Assembly: GCA_002298995.1 (NCBI GenBank)
Contig: DBMO01000048.1
Coordinates: 1-32,388 of the forward strand
Direction of reading: 5' to 3'
From: Desulfarculales bacterium UBA696
Lineage (GTDB): Bacteria; Desulfobacterota; Syntrophobacteria; Syntrophobacterales; Syntrophobacteraceae
DNA: 32,388 nucleotides
How positions within the stretch are numbered: position 1 is the stretch's first letter; each line of letters starts with the position of its first letter. The position numbers and the translations under genes are program-made. Below, in pieces: positions 30,491-32,388 of this stretch. Below the pieces are notes generated by a model that was not told where the DNA came from, did not search any database, and worked only from the letters and a program-made list of their open reading frames with translations.

Positions 30491-32197
30491 ATGAAGAATT
30501 CACTTCGTGTTGTAGTGATCGGTGGAGTGGCTTGCGGGCCAAAGGCCGCGGCGCGCATCAAGCGCCTTGTTCCCAATTCGGAGGTGACAATGGTGGACCG
30601 GGGCAGCATTGTCTCCTACGGTGCATGCGGCCTGCCATATTACGTCGAGGGCACATGCTCGAAGATAGAGGCCCTGGTCGAAACCGCAGCGGGGATACCC
30701 CGGGATGCCGGCTACTTCAAGAGGGTTAAGGGATTTGACGTCTTTACCCGGACCGAAGCCATGAAGATTGACCGCAAGAACAAGACGGTCCTTGTAAGAA
30801 ATATCGATACCGGCAAAGAGGACACTCTGGCATACGACAAGCTGGTAATGGCAACCGGCAGCCGGGCGCTGCAACCGCCGATTCCGGGGCGGGAGCTCGA
30901 AAATGTCTGGTACATGCGCAGCCTCGATGATGCAACGAGCATGGTAGATAAAATCCAGGCAAAAAATCTCTCCCGTGCCGTCCTTATCGGCGCCGGATAC
31001 ATCGGGGTGGAGATGGCCGAAGCGCTCAAGGAACGCGGCCTTCAGGTCACAATGGTCGAGGTGTTCGACCAGGTGATGCCGCAGTTCCTCGACCCGGAAA
31101 TGTCCATGCTTGTGGCCGGACATATCAGCAAAAAGGGAGTGGACCTCGCACTGGGTGAAAAAGTCCTGGCTATCGAAGGGACCGGCAGCGTATCGGCGGT
31201 AAAGACCGACAAACGCACGATCCCCGCCGATCTTGTCGTGATAGGCGTCGGGGTTCGCCCAAATGACGAGTTGGCAAAAGATGCCGGCCTGGACTGCTCT
31301 CCCAAGGGCGGCATTGTCATTAACGAATTCTGCCGGACGAGTGATCCCGATATCTACGCCGGAGGCGATTGCGTGGTCAATCGCTACATCGATCCCGCGA
31401 TGCCCGGTCCGGTGTATGTGCCGCTCGGATCGACCTCGAACAAGCACGGCAGAGTCATTGCGGACCAGATCGCCGGCCGCGCCGCCTCTTTTTCAGGAAT
31501 CACATCCACCGGAATCTGCAAGGCATTCGAATTCAATATTGGCCGGACCGGTCTTACAGAAAAACAGGCCAGAGAAATATATCCGGACGTCGAGACGGCA
31601 ATCTGGGCGGGCGCCGACAGGCCTCATTATTTTCCGGGCAGCAAGAATCTGATAGTAAAGCTGGTGGCCCTGAAGAGTTCGCGCAAAATCATCGGCGCCC
31701 AAATAGTGGGACAGGGTGATTCGTCCAAGAGGTTGGACGTGGCGGCCGGCGCAATCTATTTCGGAGCAACGGTCGAGCAGGTTGGAAACATCGATCTTGG
31801 CTATGCGCCCCCTTACTCGCCACCCATCGACCCTATTGCCGCCGGCGCTCATTTACTCGCCAATAAGCTCGACGGCATCGCCCACTCGGTTTCCCCCATC
31901 GAGGCCAAACAGCGCATCGATGGAGGCGGCGTAGTGGTGCTTGACGTGCGGACTCCCCGCGAGTTCAATGCCAGGCGGGTGGCGCATCCGGACGTGCTGA
32001 ATATTCCTCTCGACGATTTGCGGGAAAGGCTCGGCGAGGTCCCGCGCGACCGGGACATCTTCATATACTGCGGGGTGAGCCTGAGGGCCTACGAGGCTCA
32101 ACTGATTCTCAACGCCGCGGGATTGGACAGGGTATTCTTCATCGAGGGCGGGCTTGCCGCATGGCCCTTCAAGACCACTTCCAGCAAGCAATCCTGA
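30491..32197 (+). CDS. CoA-disulfide reductase / FAD-NAD(P) oxidoreductase with C-terminal rhodanese domain
   Basis: A 568-residue fusion. The first ~450 residues form a flavin-dependent disulfide oxidoreductase of the single-cysteine CoADR/Npsr type. FAD binding is at VVVIGGVACGPKAAAR (8-23), the redox Cys46 in SYGACGLPYY, NAD(P) binding at AVLIGAGYIGVEMAEAL, and DIYAGGDCV before the dimerisation domain. The C-terminal rhodanese domain (about 460-560) has VLDVRTPREFNARR and the active loop CGVSLR with Cys527. Such fusions reduce CoA disulfide, persulfide or polysulfide with NAD(P)H. In a sulfur-metabolising anaerobe a persulfide role is likely. GGAGGG lies 6 nt before the ATG. Monocistronic as far as the window shows. 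Confidence 0.93.
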   Translation: MKNSLRVVVIGGVACGPKAAARIKRLVPNSEVTMVDRGSIVSYGACGLPYYVEGTCSKIEALVETAAGIPRDAGYFKRVKGFDVFTRTEAMKIDRKNKTVLVRNIDTGKEDTLAYDKLVMATGSRALQPPIPGRELENVWYMRSLDDATSMVDKIQAKNLSRAVLIGAGYIGVEMAEALKERGLQVTMVEVFDQVMPQFLDPEMSMLVAGHISKKGVDLALGEKVLAIEGTGSVSAVKTDKRTIPADLVVIGVGVRPNDELAKDAGLDCSPKGGIVINEFCRTSDPDIYAGGDCVVNRYIDPAMPGPVYVPLGSTSNKHGRVIADQIAGRAASFSGITSTGICKAFEFNIGRTGLTEKQAREIYPDVETAIWAGADRPHYFPGSKNLIVKLVALKSSRKIIGAQIVGQGDSSKRLDVAAGAIYFGATVEQVGNIDLGYAPPYSPPIDPIAAGAHLLANKLDGIAHSVSPIEAKQRIDGGGVVVLDVRTPREFNARRVAHPDVLNIPLDDLRERLGEVPRDRDIFIYCGVSLRAYEAQLILNAAGLDRVFFIEGGLAAWPFKTTSSKQS

Positions 32198-32388
32198 CGG
32201 GGTGATCCCTTGGAGGTCCCTGATGGGCGACTTCCCACGGTTGGGCGCGGCCTCCTGAGGCTGTTGCCCAAACAAGTTACAATGCGAATTCCCCTCCCTC
32301 GATGGGAGGGGCTAGGGGAGGGTGACGAAAAAGGTCTAAGAATTTCAACCCCCTCCCCCAACCCCTTGTATAGACCGGGGACATAGGT
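32198..32388. repeat. Repeat-filled right edge
   Basis: A GTTGCCCAAA-family unit lies at 32236-32272 (GGTTGGGCGCGGCC, then GAGGCTGTTGCCCAAAC). CCCCTCCC (32291-32298) pairs with GGGAGGGG (32303-32310) as a hairpin over TCGA, followed by a second G-rich AGGGGAGGG and a C-rich CCCCCTCCCCC run. No gene reaches the window end. Confidence 0.6.

Overview
The window reads as chromosomal DNA of a diderm, probably anaerobic bacterium. The best guess is a Desulfobacterota (former Deltaproteobacteria) lineage near the sulfate-reducing or syntrophic Syntrophobacter-like group. The reasons are an LPS and outer-membrane toolkit (lpxK, tamA, tamB, ugd), a MucR-type zinc-finger regulator of the kind common there, a cysteine-rich GcvH-like protein, a ferredoxin-dependent disulfide reductase with a small glutaredoxin, an octaheme c-type cytochrome and a CoA-disulfide reductase/rhodanese fusion. 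This assignment is inferred from gene content, not from a marker-gene search. No rRNA, tRNA, CRISPR array, prophage or transposase was seen.

Layout. 1-3.9 kb: an edge-cut Cys-rich protein (-), a lipoprotein (+), then on the minus strand a glutaminyl cyclase, UDP-glucose 6-dehydrogenase and a hotdog thioesterase. 4.0-9.7 kb, plus strand: a Ski2-like helicase, a 42-residue four-Cys protein with its own promoter and terminator, rplU-rpmA, a small hypothetical protein, hisB and a membrane-protein gene split by a frameshift. 10.1-19.7 kb, minus strand: panE, an MscS channel, a SPOR protein, an aminotransferase, the GcvH-like protein, MucR, and a probable operon of TIGR02757 protein, glutaredoxin and ferredoxin-thioredoxin reductase. 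20.1-29.1 kb, plus strand: an HAO-like octaheme cytochrome coupled to lpxK, then tamA-tamB. The end holds a DksA-BON fusion (-) and a CoA-disulfide reductase/rhodanese (+).

How the genes relate. LpxK makes lipid A, TamA-TamB serve outer-membrane assembly or lipid transport, and Ugd supplies UDP-glucuronate for envelope polysaccharide, so envelope biogenesis is the largest theme. Thiol and low-potential electron chemistry is the second theme (FTR, glutaredoxin, CoA-disulfide reductase, octaheme cytochrome).

The intergenic DNA is unusually rich in repeats. There are at least five families: a ~150-bp nested palindromic element (two loci), a short GCAGGCTTTCCAGCCTGC-like palindrome (six copies), a GTTGCCCAAA family (about five copies), two different inverted-repeat elements on either side of the MscS gene, and purine-rich tracts with an approximate 8-nt period that begin at, or just inside, the 3' ends of four genes on the coding strand. 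The most interesting protein-level observation is a duplicated C-x12-C-x5-C-x2-C module in front of an H-protein-like domain that seems to lack the lipoyl lysine at the usual position.
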